From Deltaproteobacteria bacterium (GTDB lineage: Bacteria > Myxococcota_A > Polyangia > JAAYKL01), in assembly GCA_016935665.1 (NCBI GenBank), contig JAFGQN010000222.1:62001-126000 (forward strand): a stretch of DNA of 64,000 bases, written 5' to 3'. This document shows positions 36,478 to 44,553 of this stretch, piece after piece. The notes under the pieces are model-generated. The model did no database searches and was not told the DNA's origin. It saw nothing but the letters and a program-made list of their open reading frames with translations. The position numbers and the translations under genes are program-made. Position 1 is the stretch's first letter; the number at the start of each line of letters is the position of its first letter.

Positions 36478-38409
36478 CTATTTCTTCTTTGTGCCGGTGG
36501 CTTTGTGCGGTTTGTTTTTTTTTAAAACGGATTTGGCTTTCAATGTGTCGTCGACAGCAATTTCGCTGTCCCTGTCAGATGCAATGGGTGCCATTGAAAC
36601 TCTATTTTGCGGCGGCAGTGGCGGCCTGGATGGTGTAGCGCCACCGGGTAGCGTCGGCGGTTTGGCAGGCGGACTGGCGCTTAGGGACGTTCTGGATGGA
36701 GGGGGGGGCGGTTTAGCGGACGGCAATCCCGAGAGACGGCTGGGCGGCGCCGTTCCGCGGCTGGGGGGAATGCTGCCCAGCTTCGTTGTCAATGAGTCTC
36801 GTTTTGGGGGGAGGCTGCCGCGCCCCTGTGGCATTGGTGGCTTTGTTCGTCCGGACGACGCCGCGGCTTTGGGCGATGTTTCCAGCATAATTGAGTCTTC
36901 TTCCGGTAGTGTACTCAAATCCAGCTCGGAAGTGGGCTCGTCCGGTATTTCAAGCATGAGCGACCGTTCCGACTCAAGTATTAGCGAAGGTTCCGTCCTG
37001 TTACCCGTTTTGGGAGGAGGCGGTGCCGGCTGTGTGACCAGTCTGGACACGTTTTCTCTTGTTTGCTTCTCCATTTCCTTCGAATTTCGAGCAGGCGATT
37101 CCGCTGAGCCACTGTCATGTCCCTGGGGCTCTGAAACATTGAATGCTGTCATGACTGGCAACGTCGCGGCCCTTTCTTTGGGTTGAGTGGCAAAGAAGCT
37201 TGATTTTTCGGGCTCGGGCAACCCTCTCATGTTCCGGTTGTCTCTTTCCAGTCCGAGTGGTGCAAAAACCGTTTTGTGTTCGTCTGTCAACGGGGCCAGC
37301 TTTTCCAGCAGTTCCGCTTTGGAAACAAACACTTCTTCCCGTTTGTCGTCCCCGAGCACTCGTTTTAATACGAGTTCTGTGGGGGACAGGGTGTTTTGTG
37401 CGATTGCCTGCACCACCGGAGTCAGATGTGTCAGTAACCAGAGAACAAGCTGCTTCGGCTCGGGCAGGGTATCCAGCGGTTTTTTATCGATGAGTACTCT
37501 AGTGAGGGCGCAGCGACTCCAGGACATGTCTTCAGCGGCGTTGAATATGGGTATGTATAATTGGCGAAGCTGTTCCAAATCCCGCTTTTCAACGGCATAC
37601 GGTTCACTGGCTTCCTGTTGCTTTGAGATGCGGGACACCTTGATGGATTCAGGTTGATATAAAATATCGTATCCGGCCTGACCTTCCCGGGGTGCATTTC
37701 GCAGGGAAACCAATACACCATTGCCATTTACGGAAACCGCAGTGACATATTCCTTGGACAGTCGCTGTGGGGTAATGCGAGAGCCTCGCTTTAACCATCC
37801 CCCGGTCTCCGGCAAATCAATCTGTAAATCCGGCAAAATGGTATCCACTCGAATCGCCTCATTGAAAAGGTTGCCGGGGGGGGGCGCCAGAGTCATGTCC
37901 ATTTGAATCAGTTTGTCCGATGCCGCTTTCAGTCTGCCGGAATACGTTCCGGACACATCAAGCACGATGGCATATTGTTTCGTCGTATTGGGTAAATCGC
38001 ACGTCTGCAGAATTTTGAAAAGACGTGGCACGTTGGCAGCGCGCTCCGATACCACTTCGTTGTTTGTTTGGGCGATGAGATTTTGCAGATTGGAGTCAAT
38101 TGATTTCCGGGCCCGGGAAACCTCGCCGGCGCATACCTTTTTCAAGCTGTCGCGCAGAGACACGGTGGACACCTTGCTGTCCCCATCGGTGGCGTTGTCA
38201 AGCAGTGTGGCGACCTGTTCGCCCAGCTCCGCCACTTGCCTTCGTTCCACTTCCGCAACCGCATCCGCTTCCGATACTGCTTCCTGAAGTCCCGAAATGC
38301 GCGTTTCAGATTGGAGCACCTCTACTGAAAAATCGAGGGAAAGTCGCAGAAATTCGAGGTAGTTTTGATCGAGATTGGACAACGAACCATTGCCGTAAAG
38401 GTATTTCAC
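36478..38409 (-). CDS. Unrecognised protein with coiled-coil N-terminus and long proline-rich tail
   Basis: The 643-residue protein is not recognised. Residues about 30-130 are helical and heptad-like; 130-380 look globular (VPRLFKILQTCDLP, YAIVLDVSGTYSGRLKAASD, QLVLWLLTHLTPVVQAI). The rest is low complexity, rich in Pro, Ser, Gly and basic residues with polyproline runs (PPPPP) and a Lys-rich end (THKATGTKKK-like). No signal peptide or membrane helix is seen, so it is probably cytoplasmic. GTG 38409 is used, with GGGGTG upstream. It may be a scaffold or regulator, but no function is claimed. Confidence 0.7.
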   Translation of the reverse strand: MKYLYGNGSLSNLDQNYLEFLRLSLDFSVEVLQSETRISGLQEAVSEADAVAEVERRQVAELGEQVATLLDNATDGDSKVSTVSLRDSLKKVCAGEVSRARKSIDSNLQNLIAQTNNEVVSERAANVPRLFKILQTCDLPNTTKQYAIVLDVSGTYSGRLKAASDKLIQMDMTLAPPPGNLFNEAIRVDTILPDLQIDLPETGGWLKRGSRITPQRLSKEYVTAVSVNGNGVLVSLRNAPREGQAGYDILYQPESIKVSRISKQQEASEPYAVEKRDLEQLRQLYIPIFNAAEDMSWSRCALTRVLIDKKPLDTLPEPKQLVLWLLTHLTPVVQAIAQNTLSPTELVLKRVLGDDKREEVFVSKAELLEKLAPLTDEHKTVFAPLGLERDNRNMRGLPEPEKSSFFATQPKERAATLPVMTAFNVSEPQGHDSGSAESPARNSKEMEKQTRENVSRLVTQPAPPPPKTGNRTEPSLILESERSLMLEIPDEPTSELDLSTLPEEDSIMLETSPKAAASSGRTKPPMPQGRGSLPPKRDSLTTKLGSIPPSRGTAPPSRLSGLPSAKPPPPPSRTSLSASPPAKPPTLPGGATPSRPPLPPQNRVSMAPIASDRDSEIAVDDTLKAKSVLKKNKPHKATGTKKK

Positions 38410-39052
38410 TGCTGCACCCCATTCTCACGTTTAATATTCATTGGTACCATGGGCTTAAGGCCTGTGCGCCAATGACCGGTTGAACGATAATCTATAATTT
38501 AACTCATATTTGCCGGGGATTGTCCAACGCAAATAAAAAAAACCAAAATTCTGATTATTTACGTCGGTTTCCGGTTCAGAGGACGGATTGTGTCATCCCA
38601 AATGGAGAACGTTTTGACTGTCACCCGCAACGCCTGCTCATCCTGTGAATCCTATCACAGTAATTGGCCAGAAAATTAAAGTAGGTTTTCCCGAGACGAC
38701 TTGTCTGAACGTTTGACCGTCGTATTTAGTTTGGGCTAAATTTGTTGAAATTATTTGTTTATTCTGCATTTTGCCGTTATGTGTGACGGTGTCAATTTTA
38801 TTGAATCCTGTTTTTTTTTAAATCAAACTTTACTTGTATGGCTGTCTTGAGGCATAAATGCCGTGAATTTTTCATCTCTTCTTTGTTTTCTTGTTGGGAT
38901 GACAGGTTTGTAAGGCTGGCCTAACAATGGGCCACCCGTTGAAAATCAGGTTTTTTTGATATCAATCAACATTTTGAAGGAGCAAGATGATTTGCCTTCT
39001 CAAGATGTTTTAATACGGATTTCATTTTCAACTATATGAATCGAGGTAATGC
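38410..39052. other. Divergent regulatory region upstream of the hydrogenase operon
   Basis: This 640-base region separates the proline-rich gene from hoxEF. No protein-coding frame is credible. It contains the FNR-type box at 38956-38969 and, downstream of it, TTAATAC near 39010 as a possible -10 element. GAGG at 39044-39047 is the ribosome binding site for ATG 39053. Confidence 0.5.
38956..38969 (+). promoter_or_regulatory. FNR/CRP-family binding site, exact consensus
   Basis: TTGATATCAATCAA fits TTGAT-N4-ATCAA exactly, the consensus of the oxygen-sensing regulator FNR. Its centre is about 90 bases before the hoxEF start codon. If the -10 element near 39010 is right, the site lies near -60, an activating position. 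Anaerobic induction of the whole operon is inferred. Other CRP-family proteins recognise similar sites. Confidence 0.6.
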
Positions 39053-40870
39053 ATGAATGAGAATCTCGAAGCTGTAATCAGGGAAATCTGTCAGAAATAC
39101 GCCAATGACAGTGCGCGAATGATGGATATTGTTCGTGACGTTCAGGCGTCCATGGGCGGCGTTTCGAAAGTCGCGATGAAAGCCATCGCAGCCGCTGTTG
39201 GAGTTGCACAGGTTGAGGTGGAAAGTGTCGTATCTTTTTACGCGCATCTTTCCTCCGAGTCCAAAGGCAAGGTTGTGATTCGCCTCTGCAACGATTTTAT
39301 TGACAGAATGTTTGGTGCCAACAGAGTTGCTGAAACTTTTGAAAAAGAGTTTGGTATCAAATTTGGCGAGACAACCGATGATGGTCTTGTTTCGCTGGAG
39401 TACACACCGTGTATCGGTATGTGCGACCAACCCCCGGCAGCATTGATCAATGACAGAATTGTCACCTGGCTTTCGACGGACATGGCCAGTCGCATCGCCA
39501 AAGCAATTAAGGAAGAAGGCAATATAGATAAATTAAATCTTCCCAATGGCGATGGAAATAATTCTCATCCGCTGGTGAACTCCATGGTTCACAACAATCT
39601 GCGCGAAAAGGGCGATATGATTTTTGCCAATTTTGTGCCCGGTGCCGCTTTGAAAAACGCCATTGCTGAAACACCGGTGGAATGCATTAAAAATGTGAAA
39701 GCATCAAGGCTTCGCGGACGCGGTGGCGCGGGGTTCCCCACAGGTATGAAATGGGAATTCACTCGCGGTGCTGACGGCGACGAGAAGTACGTTCTGTGTA
39801 ATGCAGATGAAGGCGAGCCCGGCACATTCAAAGATCGCGTCATTCTGACCGAAGCCCCCGAACTCATGTTTGAGGGAATGACTGTGGCTGGATACGCCAT
39901 TGGCGCCCAAAGCGGTGTGGTTTACCTTAGGGGCGAGTACCAGTACCTGACCGATTTTCTGAACGATGTACTTCAGAAGCGTCGGGATGCAGGGCTTCTG
40001 GGTAAAAATATTCTCGGTAAAGAGGGTTTTAATTTTGACATCCGCATTCAGATGGGCGCTGGCGCATATATATGTGGCGAAGAAACCGCGCTTATCAGTT
40101 CCTGTGAGGGGTTGCGTGGCGATCCCAAAAACAGGCCGCCCTTCCCGGCGCAAAAAGGATATTTGGGCAAACCGACCTCCGTGAATAATGTGGAAACATT
40201 CTGTGCGGTTGCCAAAATTATGGAAAAAGGCGCTCCCTGGTTCGCACAAAAAGGATCTACGGGCAGTGCAGGACTGAAATTGTTCAGCGTATCCGGCGAT
40301 TGCAAGAAACCGGGTGTATACGAACTGCCTTTCGGCACCACAGTAAAAGAGTTGTTGCAGAAAGTTGGGGCCGAGGACGCCATCGCAGTGCAGGTGGGCG
40401 GCGCATGCGGTATTACAGTTGCCCCGAACGATTTTGACAAAGAGATTTGCTACGATCATCTGGCCACCGGCGGTTCTGTGATGGTTTTTGGCCCTGGCCG
40501 CGATTTGCTGGAACTGGCCCACTCCTTTATGGAGTTCTTCGAAGAAGAAAGCTGCGGTTACTGCACGCCGTGTCGTGTGGGCAATACCCTGTTGAAACGA
40601 CGGCTGGAATATATAATTGAAGGCAAGGGAACGCCCGAGGACCTGATTTATATGGAAACACTGGGAAATACCATTAAGCACACCAGCCGCTGCGGTCTGG
40701 GACAGACTTCTGCAAATCCGGTTCTTACAACCCTGCAGAATTTCCGCTCCCTTTACGAGAGCAAAGTAAAACCGAGCGTCGATGGGTTGCAGCCTTCATT
40801 CAGTCTGGATAAAGCTGTGGGTCTTAGCGAAGAAATTGTTGGACGTAAATCCATCCATCATCACGACTAG
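39053..40870 (+). CDS. hoxF: Fused NuoE-NuoF-type diaphorase subunit of NAD-linked [NiFe] hydrogenase
   Basis: This 605-residue protein has a NuoE-like domain (1-160) fused to a NuoF-like domain (175-580), as in HoxF of NAD-reducing hydrogenases. NuoE part: only three cluster cysteines are seen (C79, C120, C124); the usual second Cys position is D84, so [2Fe-2S] binding is doubtful. NuoF part: GRGGAGFPTGMKW at 222-234 binds FMN/NADH, and C501, C504, C507 and C547 bind a [4Fe-4S] cluster. It should exchange electrons between NAD(H) and the hydrogenase module. It is the first gene of the operon, behind an FNR-type box. Confidence 0.93.
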   Translation: MNENLEAVIREICQKYANDSARMMDIVRDVQASMGGVSKVAMKAIAAAVGVAQVEVESVVSFYAHLSSESKGKVVIRLCNDFIDRMFGANRVAETFEKEFGIKFGETTDDGLVSLEYTPCIGMCDQPPAALINDRIVTWLSTDMASRIAKAIKEEGNIDKLNLPNGDGNNSHPLVNSMVHNNLREKGDMIFANFVPGAALKNAIAETPVECIKNVKASRLRGRGGAGFPTGMKWEFTRGADGDEKYVLCNADEGEPGTFKDRVILTEAPELMFEGMTVAGYAIGAQSGVVYLRGEYQYLTDFLNDVLQKRRDAGLLGKNILGKEGFNFDIRIQMGAGAYICGEETALISSCEGLRGDPKNRPPFPAQKGYLGKPTSVNNVETFCAVAKIMEKGAPWFAQKGSTGSAGLKLFSVSGDCKKPGVYELPFGTTVKELLQKVGAEDAIAVQVGGACGITVAPNDFDKEICYDHLATGGSVMVFGPGRDLLELAHSFMEFFEEESCGYCTPCRVGNTLLKRRLEYIIEGKGTPEDLIYMETLGNTIKHTSRCGLGQTSANPVLTTLQNFRSLYESKVKPSVDGLQPSFSLDKAVGLSEEIVGRKSIHHHD

Positions 40871-40881
40871 GGAGTATTGTT

Positions 40882-41595
40882 ATGAGCGACAAAATAAAAT
40901 TCACCATTGATGATGTCGAGATTGAGGCCGAAGCAGGACAAACCATTTTGCAGGCGGCTGACGCGGCAGGTGTTTATATTCCAAGGCTTTGCGCAAATAA
41001 AAACCTGACGCCTCATGGCAGTTGCCGTGTGTGCACAGTGAAAGTGAACGGTCGTTCCCAGGCCGCGTGTACACAGCCTGTGGCGCCCGGCATCAACGTG
41101 GAGAGTGAGAGCGAAGAAATCAAAGCATATCGTAAAAGCCTGGTGGAAATGCTTTTTGTGGAAGGCAATCACTATTGCATGTTCTGCGAAAAAAGTGGCA
41201 ACTGCGAGCTGCAGGCCGTGGCATACCGACTTGGCATTGACGCCCCCAAACACGAATATCTGTTCCCCAGCAGAGACGTGGATGCGTCCCATCCAGAGAT
41301 TTTCATTGACCGCAATCGCTGCATTCTTTGTGGACGCTGCGTTCGCGCTTCGAAGGAGCTCGACGGCAAAAATGTGTTCCAGTTTGTCGGCCGCGGAATC
41401 CACAAGAAAGTGGCTGTAAACTCAGACGCCAAACTGTCTGACACCGAGTTGGCCGGTGTGGATATGGCTGTTTCGTCCTGTCCCGTTGGCGCGATTTTGC
41501 GTAAACGGGTGGGTTTTGCCATTCCTGTGGGTCAGAGATTGTATGATGCTAAACCGATTGGTTCCGATATTGAAGCCAGTCGCACAGACAAATAG
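40882..41595 (+). CDS. hoxU: HoxU-type iron-sulfur subunit of NAD-linked [NiFe] hydrogenase
   Basis: The 237 residues carry a plant-type [2Fe-2S] domain (C37, C48, C51, C63), a His/Cys [4Fe-4S] site (H97, C99, C102, C108) and CxxCxxC with a distant C200 for a further cluster. This is the layout of HoxU and of the NuoG N-terminus. It wires the flavin subunit to HoxY. Eleven bases separate it from hoxF and eleven from hoxY. GGAG precedes the ATG. Confidence 0.94.
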   Translation: MSDKIKFTIDDVEIEAEAGQTILQAADAAGVYIPRLCANKNLTPHGSCRVCTVKVNGRSQAACTQPVAPGINVESESEEIKAYRKSLVEMLFVEGNHYCMFCEKSGNCELQAVAYRLGIDAPKHEYLFPSRDVDASHPEIFIDRNRCILCGRCVRASKELDGKNVFQFVGRGIHKKVAVNSDAKLSDTELAGVDMAVSSCPVGAILRKRVGFAIPVGQRLYDAKPIGSDIEASRTDK

Positions 41596-41606
41596 TAGGT
41601 GACACG

Positions 41607-42152
41607 ATGACGAAACCAAAAGTTGCAACTACTTCACTGGCAGGTTGTTTTGGTTGTCACATGTCCATTCTGGATATTGACGATCGTATTTTAAAACTTG
41701 TCGAACTGATCGATTTCAATAAATCTCCTGTCACCGACATCAAGAAGTTTTCCGAGCGTTGTCTGGTCGGCCTCGTCGAGGGCGGTTGCTGCAACGAGGA
41801 AAATGTTCACGTCCTGCAGGATTTCCGCAAGAACTGCGATGTGCTCATTTCGGTTGGAGACTGTGCCATCATGGGGGGGATTCCCGCCATGCGCAACGGC
41901 ATTTCTTTGAAAGAGTGTTTCCAGGAAGCGTACCAGGATGGCGTAACTGTTTACAATCCATCGGGTAAGATTCCCAGCGACAAGGAATTGCCACTGCTGC
42001 TCGATAAAGTATATCCATGCAGTGCAATTGTTAAGATGGACTATCATATGCCCGGCTGTCCCCCCTCTGCAGATACGATTTGGGAGACTCTGGTGGCATT
42101 GTTGACAAACAAACCGCTCGATTTGCCGTACGAACTCATAAAGTACGATTGA
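41607..42152 (+). CDS. hoxY: [NiFe] hydrogenase small subunit
   Basis: This 181-residue protein is a group 3 small subunit. Cysteines for the proximal [4Fe-4S] cluster are C14, C17 (in GCFGCHMSILDID), C86 (GDCAIMGG) and C151 (MPGCPPSADTI). There is no Tat signal, so the enzyme is cytoplasmic, and there are no medial or distal cluster domains, as expected for HoxY. It sits between hoxU and hoxH in the usual order. Confidence 0.95.
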   Translation: MTKPKVATTSLAGCFGCHMSILDIDDRILKLVELIDFNKSPVTDIKKFSERCLVGLVEGGCCNEENVHVLQDFRKNCDVLISVGDCAIMGGIPAMRNGISLKECFQEAYQDGVTVYNPSGKIPSDKELPLLLDKVYPCSAIVKMDYHMPGCPPSADTIWETLVALLTNKPLDLPYELIKYD

Positions 42153-42167
42153 GCGAGGAGGATAACC

Positions 42168-43598
42168 GTGACAGCTAATAAAATTACAATCGAACCGGTT
42201 ACCCGCGTTGAAGGACACGGAAAAGTGACCATCCATCTGGATGACAACAAACAGGTAACTGACGCCAAATTACATATCGTTGAGTTTCGCGGTTTTGAAC
42301 GCTTCATCCAGGGCCGTCCGTTCTGGGAAGTGCCTGTGACCATTCAGCGTCTCTGCGGTATCTGCCCTGTCAGCCATCATCTGGCGGCTGCCAAGGCGAT
42401 GGACATCATCGTTGGCGTGGACAAACTGACACCAACCGCCGAAAAAATGCGTCGCCTGATGCACTATGGACAAATGTATCAGTCTCACGCCCTGCATTTC
42501 TTTCACCTCTGCTCACCGGACCTTCTATTTGGCTTTGATGCCGACGTGGCAATTCGCAACGTGGTTGGCGTAGCCGCCAAGTATCCGGAACTGGCAGTCC
42601 AGGGCGTGATGATGCGCAAATACGGTCAGGAAATTATTAAAGCGACGGCTGGAAAGAAAATTCACGGCACTGGCGCTATTCCTGGTGGTATCAACAAGAA
42701 TCTGTCTATTGCAGAACGCGACGAGTTCCTCAAAGATCTCGATCAGCAGATGGAATGGGCTAAAGGCGCACTCAAAATTGCCAAAGACTATACGGTTGAG
42801 AACATTGGACTCGCAAAGGAATTCGCCAACTTCGAATCCAGTCATCTCTCTCTTATCCGCGAAGACGGCGCCATGGATCTCTACCATGGCAATCTGCGCG
42901 CGATAGACAAAGATGGAAACAAAATTTTCGATCAGGTGGATTACCAGGGCTATCACAACTATATCGCTGAAGAAGTTCGCGACTGGTCTTACATGAAGTT
43001 CCCCTTCATCAAATCCATTGGCAACGAAGACGGTTGGTACCGCGTTGGACCACTTTCTCGTGTAAATACCGCTGACTTCATCGATACACCCATGGCAGAG
43101 GAAGCCCGTAAAGAGTTCATGGCTGTTACCGATGGCAAACCAAACAATTTGACTCTTGCGTATCACTGGGCACGCATGATCGAACTTCTGCATTCTGCCG
43201 AGAAAATCAAAGAATTGCTTAACGATGCGGATTTACAGGGCGAAGATCTGGTTGTTAAAGGCCATCGCCGTGAAGAAGGCGTTGGTTTGATTGAAGCGCC
43301 TCGCGGTACGTTATTCCACCACTATAAGGTAAATGAAGACGATCAGGTCACCATGTGCAATCTGATTGTTTCCACTACCAGCAACAATGAGCCGATGAAT
43401 CGGGCTGTTGCCAGTGTGGCGAAGAAGTACCTCTCCGGAGTGGAAATCACAGAGGGATTGCTCAATCACGTGGAAGTTGCCATTCGCGCTTATGACCCGT
43501 GTCTTTCCTGCGCCACACACGCGCTGGGAAGAATGCCGCTGGAAGTAAGTGTAATAGACGATTCCGGAAACGTTCTGGACAGGAAATCAACCAGATAA
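42168..43598 (+). CDS. hoxH: [NiFe] hydrogenase large subunit
   Basis: The catalytic subunit, 476 residues. The Ni-Fe centre ligands are C63 and C66 (RLCGICPVSHH) and C445 and C448 (DPCLSCATH), with RVEGHG at 13-18 as the family start motif. The 25 residues after H451 form the C-terminal extension removed by the maturation protease encoded next. GGAGG stands before the GTG start, 12 bases after hoxY. It belongs to the bidirectional group 3 (NAD(P)-linked) class by operon content. Confidence 0.96.
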   Translation: MTANKITIEPVTRVEGHGKVTIHLDDNKQVTDAKLHIVEFRGFERFIQGRPFWEVPVTIQRLCGICPVSHHLAAAKAMDIIVGVDKLTPTAEKMRRLMHYGQMYQSHALHFFHLCSPDLLFGFDADVAIRNVVGVAAKYPELAVQGVMMRKYGQEIIKATAGKKIHGTGAIPGGINKNLSIAERDEFLKDLDQQMEWAKGALKIAKDYTVENIGLAKEFANFESSHLSLIREDGAMDLYHGNLRAIDKDGNKIFDQVDYQGYHNYIAEEVRDWSYMKFPFIKSIGNEDGWYRVGPLSRVNTADFIDTPMAEEARKEFMAVTDGKPNNLTLAYHWARMIELLHSAEKIKELLNDADLQGEDLVVKGHRREEGVGLIEAPRGTLFHHYKVNEDDQVTMCNLIVSTTSNNEPMNRAVASVAKKYLSGVEITEGLLNHVEVAIRAYDPCLSCATHALGRMPLEVSVIDDSGNVLDRKSTR

Positions 43599-43616
43599 TT
43601 GAGGTTGGATATTTCG

Positions 43617-44102
43617 ATGAGTGATCAGTCCACAGTACTTCTGATTGGATACGGAAACCCAGGTCGTCTGGATGATGGTCTGGGGCCCGCTTTGGCTGAA
43701 CGAATTGAAACGATGCAGTTGAAAGGGGTCACCGTCGATTCCAATTATCAGTTGTCGGTTGAAGATGCGGATGCTATCTCCAAACACGATTTTGTGCTGT
43801 TTGTGGATGCATCCGTTTCTGGCCGGGAGCCGTTTTGGATTGAAAAAGTGATCTCGAAAAAGGAAGTCAGTTTTTCGAGCCACAGCATCAGCCCGGAAGC
43901 GTTGATGGATATGTCCAATAATATGCTGGACGGCAAAACGCAGGGCTATATTATGGGAATCCGAGGCTACGAGTTTAACGAATTTGGTGAACAGTTGTCG
44001 GCAAAAGCCAAAGAGAATCTGAACGCAGCGGTTCAATTCGTGGAAAGGGCGATTGTCGAGAAAGAGTTTGACAGATACGTCTCGGAATATAAAAATAAAT
44101 AG
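43617..44102 (+). CDS. hoxW: Hydrogenase maturation endopeptidase
   Basis: The protein starts at ATG 43617; a TTG 18 bases upstream would extend it, but this is the better fit with the family. The nickel-sensing motif GYGNPGRLDDGLGP contains the conserved Asp, and LFVDASVSG supplies the second acidic site. C-terminal residues FSSHSISPEALM provide the usual His. It cleaves the C-terminal extension of HoxH after nickel insertion, and sits directly downstream of it, in keeping with its specificity. The length of 161 residues is normal. Confidence 0.9.
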   Translation: MSDQSTVLLIGYGNPGRLDDGLGPALAERIETMQLKGVTVDSNYQLSVEDADAISKHDFVLFVDASVSGREPFWIEKVISKKEVSFSSHSISPEALMDMSNNMLDGKTQGYIMGIRGYEFNEFGEQLSAKAKENLNAAVQFVERAIVEKEFDRYVSEYKNK

Positions 44103-44159
44103 CGCTACCCTTTGGGCCATCCCAATCCGATGGTGCCAAAGAGATGTTGGAGAGAGACT

Positions 44160-44537
44160 ATGAAGGATGGAAAGTATGTGATTCTCTGTGTGGATGATGA
44201 TCCGGATTTCCTTGAATCATCCCGAATCTTTTTGGAAGCCAATGACTACTTTGTTGAAACGGCTCCCAGTGCCGAAGATGGTTTGAAAAGATATCGTGAA
44301 ACCAATCCCGATTTGATCATCGTGGATTTGATGATGGAAGAAGTGGATGCCGGTACAAATCTCGCCAAAGACTTGCAGCTGGCAAAAAATACCGCTCCTG
44401 TATATATGTTGAGTTCAGTTGGCGATCAGCTGAATATGAGCACCGACTTCAGCGCACTGGGGCTGCGTGGCGTTTTCCAAAAACCCCTCGATACCAAAAA
44501 TGTCCTGAAGACCATCCGCGCTGCATTGGAGCAGTAG
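44160..44537 (+). CDS. Single-domain response regulator (CheY-like)
   Basis: Starting at ATG 44160, with GGAGAGAG just before it, the protein has 125 residues and only a receiver domain: D12-D14 (VDDDPD), phospho-acceptor D56 (IIVDLMM), a Ser/Thr near SSVGDQ and the Lys in FQKPLD. There is no output domain and no kinase gene nearby. Being inside the hydrogenase operon between hoxW and hypF, it may link hydrogenase expression or activity to a distant sensor kinase. Confidence 0.93.
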   Translation: MKDGKYVILCVDDDPDFLESSRIFLEANDYFVETAPSAEDGLKRYRETNPDLIIVDLMMEEVDAGTNLAKDLQLAKNTAPVYMLSSVGDQLNMSTDFSALGLRGVFQKPLDTKNVLKTIRAALEQ

Positions 44538-44553
44538 ACTTTCCTTTTTTTTA

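Noticed and set aside
38987-39013. Eight-codon leader frame behind AAGGAG upstream of hoxEF
   Set aside because: Spacing to its ATG is only four bases, the peptide shows no regulatory codon run, and it may lie before the transcript start.
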